From NCBI GenBank assembly GCA_022340285.1, contig JAJDOG010000069.1, forward strand, positions 20,007-84,006: a stretch of DNA of 64,000 nucleotides, in the 5' to 3' direction. Below are positions 33,226 to 42,543 of this stretch, one piece after another. Numbering within the stretch: the first letter of the stretch is position 1; every line of letters begins with the position of its first letter. Origin of the DNA: Betaproteobacteria bacterium (GTDB lineage: Bacteria; Pseudomonadota; Gammaproteobacteria; Burkholderiales; SG8-39). Under the pieces are notes generated by a model. The model saw only the letters and a list, made by a program, of their open reading frames with translations, was not told where the DNA came from and made no database searches. Made by a program: the position numbers and the translations under genes.

Positions 33226-34200
33226 TCAGTGCAACAGCGGCTTCTTCAGAAAATCGCTGCGATCGGCCGATCGCAGGCGAAGGCGCACGAGCTCGCCGTC
33301 ACGCGCCAGCGTGAGCGGAACTTCGACCCCTGCGGCGCCGAGGCGCCACACGCGACGGTATAGGTCCGCTAGCCCGGCTACGCGTTCGCCCGCGACTTCG
33401 AGCACCATGTCCTTCATCCGGATGCCGGCGCGGTGTGCAGGCCCGCCTTCGGCAAGCCCGCCCACGACCAGCTGGCCGCGCACCTCGGTCGTGTACATGC
33501 CCAGCCAGGGGCGCGCCGGCCGTGCGGGCCGGCCCAGCTTGAGCATGTCGTCGAGGATCGGCCCAAGAAGATCGATCGGTACGATCATATTGCCCTGGAT
33601 CGATTGGCCGGCCACGGTCTCCTCGACCAGGAGCGACCCGATGCCGAGCAGCCGGCCCTCGGCGCCGACTAGCGCGGCACCACCCCACTGCGGGTGCGCC
33701 GGCGCCGTGAACACCGCCTCGTCGAGCACGTACTCCCAGTAGCCCGCGAACTCCCGCACCGCGATCACCTTCGCCTTGAGCGCGTGTTCGCGCCCGCCGC
33801 ATCCGATGACGATCACGTCGTCGCCGAACATGCAATTCGAGGCCGATCCGCGTGGCAGTGCCGGGACGTCGAGCCGACCGAGTGGCTGCACCAGGCCGAA
33901 ACCCGTCGCCTGGTCATACGCGAGGGGATGTCCGGCGACCACCGCACCGCGGTTCGTGGTGAGCCAGACGGTTTCGGCTTCGGTGACCAGATAACCGATC
34001 GTGAGCACCAGTCCGTCGTCGCGGATGACCACGCCGTTTCCGGTCCGCTCGGTGCCGAGAATCGATGCGGTGAACGCGTCCTCCGGTATCTCGGCGCGCA
34101 CCTCCACGACGGCGTCGAGCGCGGCCTCGAGGTCGAACCGCACGTCCTCGGGCTGCGGCTGCACGCTTTCCGGAAATGCCCAGTCGCCGAGTTCGTCCAT
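33226..34200 (-). CDS. HtrA-like pseudoprotease with PDZ domain
   Basis: 324 residues. The trypsin-like S1C fold and a PDZ domain (about 234-310, IRMKDMVLEVAGERV) align with DegP/HtrA, but every catalytic residue is replaced: the His of TNNHVV is Tyr70 (TIGYLV), the Asp of DPRSD is Gly100 (DQATG) and the Ser of GNSGG is Trp172 (HPQWGG). The fold-defining strands (TGNGVVIRDDGLVLT, GRLLGIGSLLVEE) remain. No signal peptide is visible from this start, so it appears cytoplasmic. Function might be peptide binding or scaffolding. The start ATG has only a weak ribosome site; longer starts to 34266 are possible. Confidence 0.82.
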   Translation of the reverse strand: MDELGDWAFPESVQPQPEDVRFDLEAALDAVVEVRAEIPEDAFTASILGTERTGNGVVIRDDGLVLTIGYLVTEAETVWLTTNRGAVVAGHPLAYDQATGFGLVQPLGRLDVPALPRGSASNCMFGDDVIVIGCGGREHALKAKVIAVREFAGYWEYVLDEAVFTAPAHPQWGGAALVGAEGRLLGIGSLLVEETVAGQSIQGNMIVPIDLLGPILDDMLKLGRPARPARPWLGMYTTEVRGQLVVGGLAEGGPAHRAGIRMKDMVLEVAGERVAGLADLYRRVWRLGAAGVEVPLTLARDGELVRLRLRSADRSDFLKKPLLH

Positions 34201-34334
34201 AGCCGGTGATACGCGCGTTGCGAATCTGTAGGGAGCGGATCGTGGCGGCCGTTCAACCGACGCCAATCGCCAAATCCAGCCGAAATGTTACGCCAATCCG
34301 CCGAATGGGCCCGGCGCGCCCGGCCCGCGGCGCA

Positions 34335-35558
34335 TCATGGATGGCGAGCCCGAAATTCTTCTCGCTCGAGCATCCACGATGCCGCGAAGCCGATCACGAG
34401 TCCCCAGAACGGCGCCCCGATATTGAAGATCGGCACATCTGCCACCGTGACGAGAAACGTGACCAGCGCGCCCAGTGTGAACCGGTCCTTGAACGACACG
34501 ACGAACGCCGTCTGGAGGATGCGCAGCATCGCCAGCCCCGCCAGCGCCGCGATGAACGCGCCGGGTGCCGCGAGCATCAGGCGGGTGAACACCGGCGCGG
34601 CCAGGCCGAACGCGAGCGCGAGGACTCCCACGAAGATGCCGGCAGTGTAGTGCCGGTGCTTTTCGCCCGAGGCGGAGATGATTGCGTTGACGGGGCCCGT
34701 CAGGCACGTGGACACCGTGCCGACCATCCCGGAGACGATCGATCCCGCGCCGCACGCGGCCGTGATCGCGTTGATCGGTGGTGCGTGGCCCACCGCGCGC
34801 AACACGGCAATGCCTTGGGCGTTCTGCGCCGCGAGCACCGTGATCGCGAGCGGCACGACGAGCTCGACCATCGCCTGCCATGAAAACACCGGCACGTACA
34901 CGTTCGGGCTCGCCAGCGCGAACACATTCGCGCTGCCGGACTCGAACCGGCCCAGCGCTACCACCAGCACTGCGCCCACGATCAGCGCACCGATGAGCGG
35001 CGGCATCAGACGGCCGAACCGCGGCGCCGCGCTCAGCGCGAGGAATGCCGCGGTCATTGGCGCAGCGATCCAGAAATCGTCGCGGAAGGCGAAGACGAGG
35101 TCCAGCCCGAAGCGGAGGAAGACACCCGCGACCATGCCCATCACGATCGGCATCGGCACGGCTTCCATCGCCCGGCGTACCCAGCCCGATAGGCCCAGCA
35201 CCAACATCAGCACGCCAGTGGCGAGAAAGGCGCCGATCACCTCCGGAAACGTGAGGTGCCCCAGCGCCGGCCCCACGAGCACCGTCCCGGGAATCGACCA
35301 GAAAAAGACGAGCGGCTGCCGGTACCACCAGCAGAACGCGATGCTTATGAGTCCGTTCAGGAAGAAGGATCCGAAGAGCCACGATGCGAGGTCGTCGGCC
35401 GTGAGCCCGCCGCGCGTGCCCACGGCGAGCACGATGGCGACCGGCGCCGACGCCGCAAAGATGAACGCGACCACCGCGTTGACGGCGTAGAGCCCGCCGA
35501 AATCGGCCAGCACCTGACGCACCGACGGAGGGGGCGCTGCGGGTTTCTCGAGAGGCAT
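34335..35558 (-). CDS. benE: Benzoate/H+ symporter BenE-like transporter
   Basis: 407 residues with about 12 membrane helices. BenE-family landmarks: FGGLYAVNAVVAFIFAASAPVAIVLAVG, WSIPGTVLVGPALG, VPMPIVMGMVAGVFLRFGLDL, NAQGIAVLRAVGHAPPINAIT and CLTGPVNAIISA. Family members import benzoate with protons. No benzoate catabolic gene is adjacent, so the actual substrate may be another aromatic acid. The start at 35558 follows only a weak ribosome site; a longer frame to 35660 exists. Confidence 0.88.
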   Translation of the reverse strand: MPLEKPAAPPPSVRQVLADFGGLYAVNAVVAFIFAASAPVAIVLAVGTRGGLTADDLASWLFGSFFLNGLISIAFCWWYRQPLVFFWSIPGTVLVGPALGHLTFPEVIGAFLATGVLMLVLGLSGWVRRAMEAVPMPIVMGMVAGVFLRFGLDLVFAFRDDFWIAAPMTAAFLALSAAPRFGRLMPPLIGALIVGAVLVVALGRFESGSANVFALASPNVYVPVFSWQAMVELVVPLAITVLAAQNAQGIAVLRAVGHAPPINAITAACGAGSIVSGMVGTVSTCLTGPVNAIISASGEKHRHYTAGIFVGVLALAFGLAAPVFTRLMLAAPGAFIAALAGLAMLRILQTAFVVSFKDRFTLGALVTFLVTVADVPIFNIGAPFWGLVIGFAASWMLEREEFRARHP

Positions 35559-35727
35559 CGTTCCGGGGTGCGGGTCGCGAAGCGCCTGATTCTCTCCAGA
35601 AAGCGCTGGGCGCACAACACGAAATGGACTTGACCGGTCACTCGGACCGAGGTGCGCCAATCTGCGGTAAGTTCGCGGTGTCCGTGGCGCTTTCCGCGTC
35701 GCGGCCAGCGCCAGGGATGCAAAACCA

Positions 35728-36966
35728 ATGAGCTCAGCGCAAATCGCCGACGCGCCGCAAAGCCGGGTCGAGTCGCCTTACGCCTGGGTGCGTCTCCTCG
35801 CGGCGCTCATGCTCTCGACGTTGGGTGGCGTCGGCATGTGGTCAGTCGTAGTGGTGCTTCCCGCGGTGCAGGCGGAGTTCGACGTCGCGCGCGGCGCCGC
35901 ATCACTCCCCTACACGCTCACCATGGTCGGGTTCGGTCTGGGCGGCGTACTGATGGGACGGCTTTCCGACCGGTTCGGCGTCATGGTTCCGGTGATCGTC
36001 GGCTCCATTGCGCTGAGCGTCGGCATGGTCGCGGCAGGCACCGCAGGAAACCTGTGGCTGTACGCCATTGCGCAGGGTCTGCTGGTCGGCGTCGGGAGTT
36101 CTGCGACCTTCGGACCGCTCGTCGCCGACGTCTCGTTCTGGTTCACTCGCCGGCGCGGCATTGCGGTGGCCATCTGCGCGAGCGGAAACTATGTCGCAGG
36201 GGCGATCTGGCCGCCGGTCGTGCAACACTTCATCGAGACGGACGGCTGGCGCGCAACCAATATCGGCATCGGCATCTTCTGCGTCGTCGCGATGCTGCCG
36301 CTCGCGCTGATCCTGAAGCGACCGGTTCCGATCCTGGACGTCGCGGCGGGCACCGGCACGGCGGCCGGCCGATCGCCGCTCGCCCTGGGCCTCTCGCCGG
36401 CCGCACTGCAGACTCTCCTCGTGATCGCCGGCGTAGCGTGTTGTGTCGCGATGTCGATGCCGCAGGTGCACATCGTGGCCCTGTGCAGCGATCGGGGCTT
36501 CGGCGCTGCACGGGGCGCGCAGATGCTCTCGCTGATGCTCGGATTCGGCATCGTGAGCCGTCTCGTTTCGGGCGTGATCGCCGACCGCATCGGGGGGGTG
36601 CGCACGCTGCTGCTCGGATCGACTCTGCAAGGCGTTGCGCTCGTGCTCTACCTCGGTTCCGAGGGACTCGTATCGCTCTACGTGGTCTCTGCGCTGTTCG
36701 GCCTGTTCCAGGGCGGGATCGTGCCCTCGTATGCGCTGATCGTCCGCGAGTTCTTCTCGCCGAGGGAAGCCGGGGCGCGCATCGGCACCGTGATCATGGC
36801 CACGCTGTTCGGCATGGCGCTCGGCGGCTGGATGTCGGGCGCGATCTTCGATCTCACGGGCTCGTACGACGCCGCATTCGTGAACGGCATCATCTGGAAC
36901 CTGCTCAACGTATCGATTGCGGCCTGGCTGCTCGTGCGTTCGACGCGTCGGTACGCGCACGCCTGA
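35728..36966 (+). CDS. Major facilitator superfamily transporter
   Basis: 412 residues, 12 predicted helices. MFS motif A occurs as GRLSDRFG after helix 2 and as SGVIADRIGG in the second half. The overall form resembles monocarboxylate/oxalate-type (OxlT-like) MFS proteins that exchange small carboxylates, an inference. It diverges from the benE-like gene across about 170 bp and is followed 54 bp later by the DM13 gene. Confidence 0.85.
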   Translation: MSSAQIADAPQSRVESPYAWVRLLAALMLSTLGGVGMWSVVVVLPAVQAEFDVARGAASLPYTLTMVGFGLGGVLMGRLSDRFGVMVPVIVGSIALSVGMVAAGTAGNLWLYAIAQGLLVGVGSSATFGPLVADVSFWFTRRRGIAVAICASGNYVAGAIWPPVVQHFIETDGWRATNIGIGIFCVVAMLPLALILKRPVPILDVAAGTGTAAGRSPLALGLSPAALQTLLVIAGVACCVAMSMPQVHIVALCSDRGFGAARGAQMLSLMLGFGIVSRLVSGVIADRIGGVRTLLLGSTLQGVALVLYLGSEGLVSLYVVSALFGLFQGGIVPSYALIVREFFSPREAGARIGTVIMATLFGMALGGWMSGAIFDLTGSYDAAFVNGIIWNLLNVSIAAWLLVRSTRRYAHA

Positions 36967-37019
36967 GCTGGCCGCGGACGCAAGTCTCGTAAGGCGACTC
37001 TCGAGGGGGAAGGACAAGA

Positions 37020-37505
37020 ATGGCCAAGTACATCCTGACGCTCATCGTCGGCGCGCTGCTCGGCGCCATCGCAGGGTTCGCGCTGGGCATCTTCGCGTAT
37101 CCCTACATCTTTCTCGCCGACATCGTCGCGGTGGAAAAGGTCGAGGACCGAGCCGCCCGCAAGATCGTCGCGAAGGGCACGTTCATCCATGCCAATCCGT
37201 CCGATCCGATTCACCATGGCAAGGGCGGTGTGACCGTTTATGCCGATCTCCTACACCTGGAGAGCGATTTCGAGGTCGGGCCCGGCCCGAAATACCACGT
37301 CTATCTGGTGCCGGAGCAGAACGTGACACCTGCGACGGAGGTCGCGAGCACGATGTTCGTGGACCTCGGTCGCCTGCGCGCCTTCAAGGGCAGCCAGAAC
37401 TATCCGGTCCCGGCCGGCGTGAACCTGGCCGACTTCGGCAGCGTGGTGATCTGGTGCGAACAGTTCGGCGTGCTGATCTCGCCCGCCACGCTCAGGCACG
37501 AGTAA
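37020..37505 (+). CDS. DM13-domain membrane-anchored protein
   Basis: 161 residues. One N-terminal membrane helix (ILTLIVGALLGAIAGFALGIFAYPYIF) holds the protein to the membrane. The rest is a DM13 domain: KGTFIHANPSDPIHHGKGGVTVY, YHVYLVPEQNVT, LGRLRAFKGSQNYPVPAGVNLADFGSVVIWCEQFGVLISPATL with the characteristic Trp-Cys near the end. DM13 domains are thought to take part in redox or adhesion functions. AAGGA precedes the ATG. Possibly cotranscribed with the MFS gene. Confidence 0.85.
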   Translation: MAKYILTLIVGALLGAIAGFALGIFAYPYIFLADIVAVEKVEDRAARKIVAKGTFIHANPSDPIHHGKGGVTVYADLLHLESDFEVGPGPKYHVYLVPEQNVTPATEVASTMFVDLGRLRAFKGSQNYPVPAGVNLADFGSVVIWCEQFGVLISPATLRHE

Positions 37506-37512
37506 CGGCCCC

Positions 37513-38826
37513 TTACGGCGCCATCATCCGCGGCAGGACCAGCGTCAGCTCGGGAAAGGCGACCAGCAGCGCCACCACGAAGAGCGCGATGGCGATGAAA
37601 GGCGCCACCGACCCGATGATCTCGCGCATCGAGTTGTCCGGTGCCGCGCCCTTGGCGACGAAGAGCAGCAGCCCGAACGGCGGCGTCGCCAGGCTGATCT
37701 CGAGGATCATCAGCATCAGCACGCCGAACCAGACCTGCTCGAAGCCGAACTGCTGCACCAGCGGCATGAACAGCGGCACCGTGATCATCATCATGCTCAC
37801 CTGATCCATGAAGCAGCCGAGGAACATCAGGATCGCGAGCATCGCGATCAGCAGCGCGAGCGGCGTCAGGCCGGCACCCAGCACCGCCGCGGACAGCCCG
37901 TTCGAGGCCTGCGAGAAGGCCATGATCTGAGAGAACGTGATCGACCCGCAAATGATGAACAGCGTCATCACCGTGAAGCGCAGCGTCTGCCGGATCGAGA
38001 TCACGAAGTTCTTCCGGGTGAGCCGGCGGTAGGCGGCCGCTGCGATCAGCGACGCCGCGGCTCCGAGCGCGGCCGATTCGGTCGGCGTGGCGATGCCGCC
38101 GATGATCGAGCCGACCACCACTACGAAGATGCCGGAGAGCGGTACCACGTACTTGACGAACGGCATGAGGCGCTCGCGCCACGTCAGCTCGCGCACTTCG
38201 TAGGGCGGCGCGAGCGACGGATCGAGCCGGCAACGGATGATCACGTAGGCGAAGAAGAGCGCGGCCAGGATCAGCGCCGGGATGATCGAGGCGACCAGCA
38301 GCGCCCCGACCGGTATCTGCGCGATCGATCCGAGCAGCACCGCCAGCGCTGAGGGAGGGATCAGCATGGCGATCCCGCCCACCGCGACAATCGGCCCGAT
38401 CGAGATCGAGGGCTTGTAGCCGCGCCGGTACATCTCGGGCAGCAGCGTCGAGCCGAGCATGGCGGTGTTGGCGATGGTGGAGCCCGACAGTGAGGCGAAG
38501 ATCGTTCCGCCGGTGATCGCCACCAGCGACAGCCGGCCCGGCACGCGCGCGATCAGCTTGTCGACCGCGTCGATGGCGCGCTCCGCGATCCCGGTGTAGA
38601 ACATGATCTCGCCCATCAGAATGAAGAGCGGGATCGGCAGCAGTGCGAAGCTCTGCACCGAGTCCACGGCGTTGCGCACCAGCTGCAGGATACCGTTCTC
38701 CCCACCCATGAATACGTAGGCGCCGACCAGGTTGGTGGCAAAGAACGCGAACACCACCGGCAGGCCAAGCGCCATGAACAGGATCAGCGTGCCGAGCAGC
38801 ACCAGCAGGATCGCGTACCACTCCAC
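37513..38826 (-). CDS. TRAP transporter large permease (DctM), second system
   Basis: 437 residues, normal DctM length. Landmarks: GEIMFYTGIAERAIDAVDKL, GTIFASLSGSTIANTAMLGS, LIPPSALAVLLGSIAQIPVGALL, PTESAALGAAASL and EISLATPPFGLLLFVAKGAAPD. The GTG start is 3 bp after the small permease stop with AAGG upstream. Last gene of a P-Q-M operon. The binding protein encoded upstream determines the substrate, which is unknown. Confidence 0.92.
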   Translation of the reverse strand: MEWYAILLVLLGTLILFMALGLPVVFAFFATNLVGAYVFMGGENGILQLVRNAVDSVQSFALLPIPLFILMGEIMFYTGIAERAIDAVDKLIARVPGRLSLVAITGGTIFASLSGSTIANTAMLGSTLLPEMYRRGYKPSISIGPIVAVGGIAMLIPPSALAVLLGSIAQIPVGALLVASIIPALILAALFFAYVIIRCRLDPSLAPPYEVRELTWRERLMPFVKYVVPLSGIFVVVVGSIIGGIATPTESAALGAAASLIAAAAYRRLTRKNFVISIRQTLRFTVMTLFIICGSITFSQIMAFSQASNGLSAAVLGAGLTPLALLIAMLAILMFLGCFMDQVSMMMITVPLFMPLVQQFGFEQVWFGVLMLMILEISLATPPFGLLLFVAKGAAPDNSMREIIGSVAPFIAIALFVVALLVAFPELTLVLPRMMAP

Positions 38827-38829
38827 GCG

Positions 38830-39372
38830 TCAGATACCTTCTTTGGGCGGCTCGCGCGGTACTTCGCGCGCGGCGCCGAGCGTGCGGCGAAGAAAGAGCA
38901 GCAGCAGGATCAGGAACACCGGCGGCGCGATGCTGTACAGGTACCACTCCGGGAACACGAAGGTTTCGTAGACGAGGTTCTTCGCCGCGTACGAGCGCCA
39001 TAGCGCCCGGCCCGAGTAGTACAGCAGCACTGCACAGATCACGGCGCCGAGCGCGTCGCTGCCGTGGCGCACCCACCGGCGCGCGCGCGGCGGGAGCCGC
39101 TCGACGAAGATTTCGATCGCGATATGCCCGTCCTCGCGCAGAACCCAGGGCGCGCCGAGGAACGTGATCGCGTAGAGCGTGTACTCCGCGATGTCGAGCG
39201 ACCACGGCGTCGGGAACAATCTGAACGTGCGCGCGGTGACGTCCAGGCAGATCAGCGCGACCAAGCCGCAGAGCAGCGCACCCGCAACCAGGCCGAGCGC
39301 GTCCACCAGCCGGTCGAGCAGCGTGCGCCCCCGCGGCGACTGGGAGAAATTCAATGGGGCCACGGGCGGCAC
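38830..39372 (-). CDS. TRAP transporter small permease (DctQ), second system
   Basis: 180 residues, four helices, with DVTARTF, SLDIAEYTLYAITFLGAPWVLREDGHIAIEIFVERLP (the DctQ-type G-x-H-x-x-x-E/D block) and a C-terminal helix ending RRTLGAAREV. Start is uncertain among GTG codons at 39372 and 39363. Lies between the P and M genes. Confidence 0.87.
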   Translation of the reverse strand: MPPVAPLNFSQSPRGRTLLDRLVDALGLVAGALLCGLVALICLDVTARTFRLFPTPWSLDIAEYTLYAITFLGAPWVLREDGHIAIEIFVERLPPRARRWVRHGSDALGAVICAVLLYYSGRALWRSYAAKNLVYETFVFPEWYLYSIAPPVFLILLLLFLRRTLGAAREVPREPPKEGI

Positions 39373-39401
39373 GCCGGGTGGCGCGCCGCCCTTCTCTCAG
39401 G

Positions 39402-40364
39402 CTACTTGCCGCTCAGCAGCGGCCGAATCTTCTTGACGAATTCGGGGTCGCCCTTGGCGAGGTCCTGCCAGTAGATCTCCTCGGCCTGGCGCGCGAAATC
39501 CGCGCCCATGTCGACCGTCTTGATGCCGGCCTTCGCCTGTGCCGCCTTCTGTATGGCATCCTCGCCGGCGCGCCACTTCGGCCATTCGCCCTCGACCCAG
39601 ATCGACATCTTGGTCAGGCAGTCGCGCTGGTCCGCGGCGAGGCCCTTCCACTTGTCGAGGTTGACGATGATCGGCACCGAGGCGCTGATGAAGCCCGGGT
39701 CGTGGCGGAACTTGGTGTACTTGTCCCAGCCGAAGTCCTGGATGCCCCACAGCGGCCAGCCGTATCCCTCGACCGCGCCGCGCTCGAGCGCCGTGTACAC
39801 GGCGGGCGGCGCCATGCGCACCGGCTGCGCGCCGAGCGACTTGAAGAACGCATCGTAGATCGGCACCGAGCGCAGGCGCATGCCCTCGAACTTGCCATCC
39901 TTGCCCGGCTTGGTGGTGTAGAGGTGGAACCGCACGCCGTTGAAGAGGTGCGTCAGGTACCAGGCGTTGATCTTCTGGTTGTAGTACTCGTTGATCATGG
40001 CCCAGGCGCCATTCTCGCGCTGCTCCGCGGACTCGTTGCGCGCCACGCTGATGACGTCGCCCGCCGGAGCCGCGCCGCGAAAGTAGTTCGGCGGACCATA
40101 GTGCATGTCGACCACGCCGTTCTTCAGCGCGTTCCACTGCTCGAGCGACGGCACCGCCTCGGGACCGACCACGCTGATATTGACCTTGCCGGCGCATTGC
40201 TTGTTGACCTCGTCGACAAAGCGCACGAACTGCCTGGTGACGATCGAGCGTACCGGCAGGAACGCGGCCGCCTTCAGCTTGACTTCGGCTGCGCCCGCTG
40301 GCGTTGCGAACGCAGCGGCCACGATTGCGGCAGTGCAAAACGCACGACGAATGGATTGATCCAC
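39402..40364 (-). CDS. TRAP periplasmic binding protein (DctP), second system
   Basis: 320 residues with a signal peptide (to about residue 25, ATPAGA). DctP-fold blocks: AAFLPVRSIVTRQFVRFVDEVNK, GPEAVPSLEQWNALKNGVVDMHYGPPNYF, GMRLRSVPIYDAFFKSLGAQPVRMAPPAVYTALERGAVEGYGWP. The RLR motif carries the carboxylate-binding Arg. GTG start with GAGGAGG upstream. First gene of the operon. This protein is only distantly similar to the TRAP binding protein at 15206. Confidence 0.9.
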   Translation of the reverse strand: MDQSIRRAFCTAAIVAAAFATPAGAAEVKLKAAAFLPVRSIVTRQFVRFVDEVNKQCAGKVNISVVGPEAVPSLEQWNALKNGVVDMHYGPPNYFRGAAPAGDVISVARNESAEQRENGAWAMINEYYNQKINAWYLTHLFNGVRFHLYTTKPGKDGKFEGMRLRSVPIYDAFFKSLGAQPVRMAPPAVYTALERGAVEGYGWPLWGIQDFGWDKYTKFRHDPGFISASVPIIVNLDKWKGLAADQRDCLTKMSIWVEGEWPKWRAGEDAIQKAAQAKAGIKTVDMGADFARQAEEIYWQDLAKGDPEFVKKIRPLLSGK

Positions 40365-40455
40365 GGTCTCCTCCTCTCAATCCGGTTGGGTTGCGAACCC
40401 AGTCTAGCGATTGCGACAGATCGGGGCAAGCGAGACCGGGGAATGCACCCTGGCG

Positions 40456-41595
40456 TCAATCCAACGTGCGGCGATAGAAGCGCAGCCCGATCAGGATCAC
40501 CGCGAGCATGAACGCGACGATCGGCCAGATCTGCGGCCAGAGCACATCCAGGCCGTTCCCCTTCAGAAGAATGCCGCGGACCAGCAGGAGGAAATGCGTG
40601 AGCGGCAGCACGTTGCCGATCCATTGCGCCCATTCGGGCATCCCGCGAAAGGGAAACATGAATCCCGAGAGAAGAATGGAGGGCAGGAAGAAGAAGAACG
40701 TCATCTGCATCGCCTGCAGCTGGTTCCGCGCGATCGACGAGAACATGATGCCCAGCGTCAGGTTCGCCGCGATGAAGATGAGCACCACGCCGAGCAGGAG
40801 CAGCAGGCTTCCCTGCATCGGCACGCCGAAGACGAACCGCGCCGCGAGCAGGATCAGTGCCACCTGAATCAGGCCGATCAGAATGTAGGGCACGATCTTC
40901 CCGGTCATGACCTCGATCGGCAGCGCCGGAGTCGAAAGCAGGTTCTCGAACGTCCCGCGCTCGCGCTCGCGGGTGATAGCAAGCCCGGTCATCAGGATCA
41001 TCGTCATGGTGAGGATGGTCCCGAGCAGCCCGGGTACGATGTTGTAGGCAACGACGCCTTCCGGGTTGTAGCGTCGCTGAACGCGTATGTCGACGGGCGG
41101 CGGTGCGGGAATCGACCTGCCCAGCACGCCCTGGAGATCGCGCGTGAGCGCGGTCGCCGCAATGCGCTGAACCGCCGACACCGCGTTGGACACTGCAGTC
41201 GGATCCGTGGCATCCGCCTCGACGAGCACCTCGGGACGCTCGCCTCGCGCCAGCTTGCGCGAGAAATCCGCCGGGATGGTCACCACGAACTGCGCGACGC
41301 CCTCGGCGATCATCCGCTGTGCCTCGGCCTCGTTCGGCGCGAGGCTTGTCACCTTGAAGTAGCCGGTGTTCTCGAGCGCGGCGACGAAGCTGCGGGAGAA
41401 GATGCTCGAGTCCGCTGCGTACACGACCGTTGGAAGATTCTTCGGGTCGGTGTTGATCGCGAAGCCGAAGAGGAGCAGCTGGAGCACCGGGATACCGACG
41501 ATCATCCCGAAGGTCAGCCGGTCGCGCTTGACCTGGATGAACTCCTTGACGAGGATGCCGATCCACCGGCGATACGAGAAGACCGACCTGCTCAT
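40456..41595 (-). CDS. ABC-2 type multidrug exporter permease
   Basis: 379 residues. N-terminal helix (MSRSVFSYRRWIGILVKEFIQVKRDRLTF), a large periplasmic loop, then five helices with LTMTMILMTGLAITRERERGTFENLLSTPALPIEVMTGK, typical of the YhhJ/YbhR/YbhS exporter branch. The start overlaps the ATPase stop as ATGA. With the ATPase and the HlyD-type protein it forms an efflux system under the TetR regulator. Confidence 0.88.
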   Translation of the reverse strand: MSRSVFSYRRWIGILVKEFIQVKRDRLTFGMIVGIPVLQLLLFGFAINTDPKNLPTVVYAADSSIFSRSFVAALENTGYFKVTSLAPNEAEAQRMIAEGVAQFVVTIPADFSRKLARGERPEVLVEADATDPTAVSNAVSAVQRIAATALTRDLQGVLGRSIPAPPPVDIRVQRRYNPEGVVAYNIVPGLLGTILTMTMILMTGLAITRERERGTFENLLSTPALPIEVMTGKIVPYILIGLIQVALILLAARFVFGVPMQGSLLLLLGVVLIFIAANLTLGIMFSSIARNQLQAMQMTFFFFLPSILLSGFMFPFRGMPEWAQWIGNVLPLTHFLLLVRGILLKGNGLDVLWPQIWPIVAFMLAVILIGLRFYRRTLD

Positions 41596-42527
41596 TGTCT
41601 CGCCTCGTCGGGTGCCCGGGCCATGAGACTGATGAAGACGTCCTCGAGCCCCGCGTCGATACGCTCCGCGTGGTGCCCGGGACCGAGCGTCAGACTCTTG
41701 AGAGATTGCTCGAGCGCCGCCGCGTCCCGGCCGGTGACGTGCACGGTCGCGCCGAAGGGCGTGATGTGCTCGACGCCAGGTTTGCCGCGCAGGCGATCGA
41801 CGACTTCGACCAGGTCGGGGCCGCTGACCGACCACGCCGTGAGGTGCTGCGCGGCGATGACCTCGGCGGCGGTGCCCTTTGCGAGCAGCGTTCCCGCCGA
41901 AATGTAGGCGAGCCGGTGGCAGCGCTCCGCTTCGTCCATGTAGTGGGTCGAGACCAGCACCGAGATGCCCTGCGCAGCCAGGCGGTAGATCTCTTCCCAG
42001 AAATCACGGCGTGCCTTAGGGTCGACGCCCGCCGTCGGCTCGTCGAGCAGCAGGAGCTTCGGGCGGTGCAGCAGGCATGCCGCGAGCGCCAGACGTTGCT
42101 TCCATCCTCCCGAGAGCTCGCCCGCGAGCTGATCACGCCGGTCGGCCAACCCGAGTTCCTCCACCGCTTCGGCCACGACGCGCGTGCGGTCGTGCATGCC
42201 GTACATTCGGGCGACGAAATCCAGATTCTCGCGGATGGTGAGATCCTCCCAGAGCGAGAAGCGCTGCGTCATGTAGCCGACCTCGCGCTTGATGGCCGCC
42301 GTCTCGCGGATGACGTCGAACCCGAGGCAGGTCCCGCTGCCGCTGTCCGGCGTGAGGAGTCCGCACAGCATGCGAATCGAGGTTGTCTTGCCGCTGCCGT
42401 TGGGCCCGAGAAAACCGAAGATCTCGCCGCGGTTCACCGAAAGCGTGAGATCGCGGACGACGTGCTTGGCGCCGAAATGCTTGTTCAAGCCGGTCACGTC
42501 GATGGCGGGCCCGCTGTTCCCGTTCAT
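41592..42527 (-). CDS. ABC exporter ATPase
   Basis: 311 residues. Walker A GPNGSGKTT, signature ELSGGWKQRLALA, Walker B LLLLDEPTAGVDP and switch His STHYMDEAERC are intact. C-terminal part contains the RALV/EDVFISLM-type domain of drug export ATPases (YbhF-like). Translationally coupled to the permease (ATGA). Membrane-proximal energiser of the exporter. Confidence 0.92.
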   Translation of the reverse strand: MNGNSGPAIDVTGLNKHFGAKHVVRDLTLSVNRGEIFGFLGPNGSGKTTSIRMLCGLLTPDSGSGTCLGFDVIRETAAIKREVGYMTQRFSLWEDLTIRENLDFVARMYGMHDRTRVVAEAVEELGLADRRDQLAGELSGGWKQRLALAACLLHRPKLLLLDEPTAGVDPKARRDFWEEIYRLAAQGISVLVSTHYMDEAERCHRLAYISAGTLLAKGTAAEVIAAQHLTAWSVSGPDLVEVVDRLRGKPGVEHITPFGATVHVTGRDAAALEQSLKSLTLGPGHHAERIDAGLEDVFISLMARAPDEARQ

Positions 42528-42543
42528 CGGGTTTCGCTCCCGC

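Noticed and set aside
40387..40401. Hairpin TGGGTT-GCG-AACCCA downstream of the ABC exporter operon
   Set aside because: Only 6 bp of stem and no T-run; too weak to call a terminator.
40411..41907. Plus-strand open frame of 498 codons
   Set aside because: Antisense to the ABC permease and ATPase genes; composition is His/Asp/Arg-rich as expected of a shadow.
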